From positions 1 to 6,146 of the forward strand of contig SACC01000086.1 in the NCBI GenBank assembly GCA_009928745.1: a DNA stretch of 6,146 nt. Reading direction: 5' to 3'. Positions 5,127-6,146 of this stretch are shown in pieces. Both the position numbers and the translations under genes were made by a program. The stretch comes from Clostridia bacterium (lineage in GTDB: Bacteria; Bacillota; Clostridia; Christensenellales; CAG-1252). How positions within the stretch are numbered: position 1 is the stretch's first letter; each line of letters starts with the position of its first letter. Below the pieces are notes generated by a model. It was not told the origin of the DNA and did no database searches. It was given only the letters and a program-made list of their open reading frames with translations.

Positions 5127-6146
5127 AACGCAAAAAAGAACCTATATAAAAGGCGCTGGAATATTAGCGTTGTTCGGAGTAATCGCTAAGATTATCGGCG
5201 GACTTTATCGCATCCCGCTTACCAATATTCTGGGCGCGGAGGGTATGGGCTTGTATCAGCTCGTATTCCCCGTATACGCATTGCTGCTCGCTTTGACAAG
5301 CACCGCAATTCCCAATTTGTTAGCAAGGCAAATTGCAAGAGACCCAAGAGGCGATTTTGGTTATGCGGTATTCTATAAGGCAATAAAACTATTGTCTATT
5401 GTAGGTTTTGTCGCAACGGTAATACTGTTGATAGTCTGCCGTCCCTTAGCTGCAATGCAGGGCAAAGAAGAGATGTACATCGGATATATTGTGATAGCTC
5501 CGAGTATCTTTTTTGTCGCGTTAATGTCGACTTTAAGAGGGTGGTTCAACGCGCGGCTTGATATGCTGCCTACTGCGCTATCCACTTTATTCGAACAGCT
5601 GATAAAATTGGCAGCAGGACTTACTCTAGCTATTCTATTGCGTCCTTACGGTGTTCTTATAATGACTATCGGCGCGCTGCTCGGTGTAACGATATCCGAG
5701 TTTATCAGTCTGGCGATTATTGCAACAATGTATTTTGTCAAAGGCTACCGCATAAAGCGTCCGACTATCAAAATACCCTCTCTTGCGCTTTTTTCGGCAA
5801 GTATTCCTTTTACTGTAGGCGGTATGATACTGCCCTTTACTTATTTTTTGGATAGTATATTAATCGTTAACTTGCTCCTCTTAGGCGGCACTGCGGCAAC
5901 GGTTGCAATTGGCGAATACGGTATCCTTACCGGTACAATAGGTTCATTGGTAAGCTTCCCTGTGGTATTAACTATATCGCTGGCGATAGCAGTAATACCG
6001 GTTATTGCTGCCAAAAAACAAAAGAGAGATATTAATGGCATAAAGAATAACGGATGTATTACAATGAAGCTTACACTGGCATTCGCGCTACCCTCTGCTA
6101 TCGGGTTAATGGTGCTTTCTGATAGCATTGTAAGGATATTATATCC
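5116..6146 (+). CDS. SpoVB/YabM-type polysaccharide or lipid-linked precursor flippase (MOP/MATE superfamily), 3' partial
   Basis: The frame is open from 5083 to the right edge and has no ATG near its beginning. The best start is TTG at 5116, which overlaps the spoVT end by 11 bases and gives a short basic N-terminus (KDKTQKRTYIKGAG) followed by the family hallmark LYRIPLTNILGAEGMGLYQL, nearly invariant in SpoVB-like proteins. No good ribosome binding site precedes the TTG, so translational coupling to spoVT is likely. About 343 of an expected 500-550 residues are present. They contain multiple hydrophobic segments (for example YALLLALTSTAIPNLL, TVILLIVC, a loop with LRGWFNAR, and PFTYFLDSILIVNLL), as expected for this 12-14 helix flippase family. 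Relatives include SpoVB, needed for spore cortex synthesis, YabM and YtgP/MurJ, which move lipid-linked wall precursors or polysaccharide units across the membrane. Gene order (next to spoVT) favours a YabM-type orthologue; sequence alone does not separate the paralogues. Confidence 0.9.
   Translation, partial: MKDKTQKRTYIKGAGILALFGVIAKIIGGLYRIPLTNILGAEGMGLYQLVFPVYALLLALTSTAIPNLLARQIARDPRGDFGYAVFYKAIKLLSIVGFVATVILLIVCRPLAAMQGKEEMYIGYIVIAPSIFFVALMSTLRGWFNARLDMLPTALSTLFEQLIKLAAGLTLAILLRPYGVLIMTIGALLGVTISEFISLAIIATMYFVKGYRIKRPTIKIPSLALFSASIPFTVGGMILPFTYFLDSILIVNLLLLGGTAATVAIGEYGILTGTIGSLVSFPVVLTISLAIAVIPVIAAKKQKRDINGIKNNGCITMKLTLAFALPSAIGLMVLSDSIVRILY

Noticed and set aside
1..6146. CRISPR array, tRNA, rRNA, insertion sequence or integrase
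   Set aside because: Reading both strands showed no regularly spaced repeats, cloverleaf-like segments, terminal inverted repeats or transposase motifs.

Overview
The window reads as two unrelated pieces of bacterial DNA joined near position 1500. The left piece (1 to about 1500) carries the sugar-binding half of a LacI/GntR-type regulator followed by a pseudopilin-like protein of the kind greatly expanded in Lentisphaerota (Victivallis and relatives) and other PVC bacteria. The right piece (about 1510 to 6146) carries spoVT and a SpoVB-family flippase, which belong to endospore-forming Bacillota. Its preference for ATA and AGA/AGG codons, and its strong GGAGG-type ribosome binding sites, also fit a Clostridia-like genome, probably uncultured. 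The join falls inside a gene: the metallo-beta-lactamase protein right of it has lost its N-terminal half, and no mobile element is visible. A chimeric metagenomic contig is the simplest explanation; a recent transfer is possible but less likely.

Left region: the regulator (to 712) and the pseudopilin (739-1509) lie in the same direction 26 bases apart and probably form one transcription unit.

Right region, first block (about 1502-4309): four same-strand genes with almost no spacing (1-base overlap, 3-base gap, 1-base gap). They encode a ComEC-type metallo-beta-lactamase (truncated at its N-terminus), a shikimate-kinase-fold protein whose ATP and substrate motifs are destroyed, a glutamate-5-kinase-like amino-acid kinase without a PUA domain, and an AlkD-type DNA glycosylase with the catalytic Trp and Asp in place. 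The architecture implies co-expression. A shared function is not obvious, and this is the part of the window most likely to hold something undescribed.

Intergenic 4310-4595: a short hairpin over the alkD stop codon, a terminator-like inverted repeat ending in a T tract, then a very good match to a sigma-G (forespore) promoter in front of spoVT, followed by a leader of about 84 bases.

Right region, second block (4596 to the end): spoVT (complete) and a SpoVB/YabM/MurJ-superfamily membrane flippase that starts at a TTG overlapping the spoVT stop and runs off the window. This order matches spoVT-yabM of Bacillus subtilis and points to sporulation, the forespore program and cell-wall precursor or polysaccharide transport. 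No minus-strand gene, RNA gene, CRISPR array or insertion sequence was supported.
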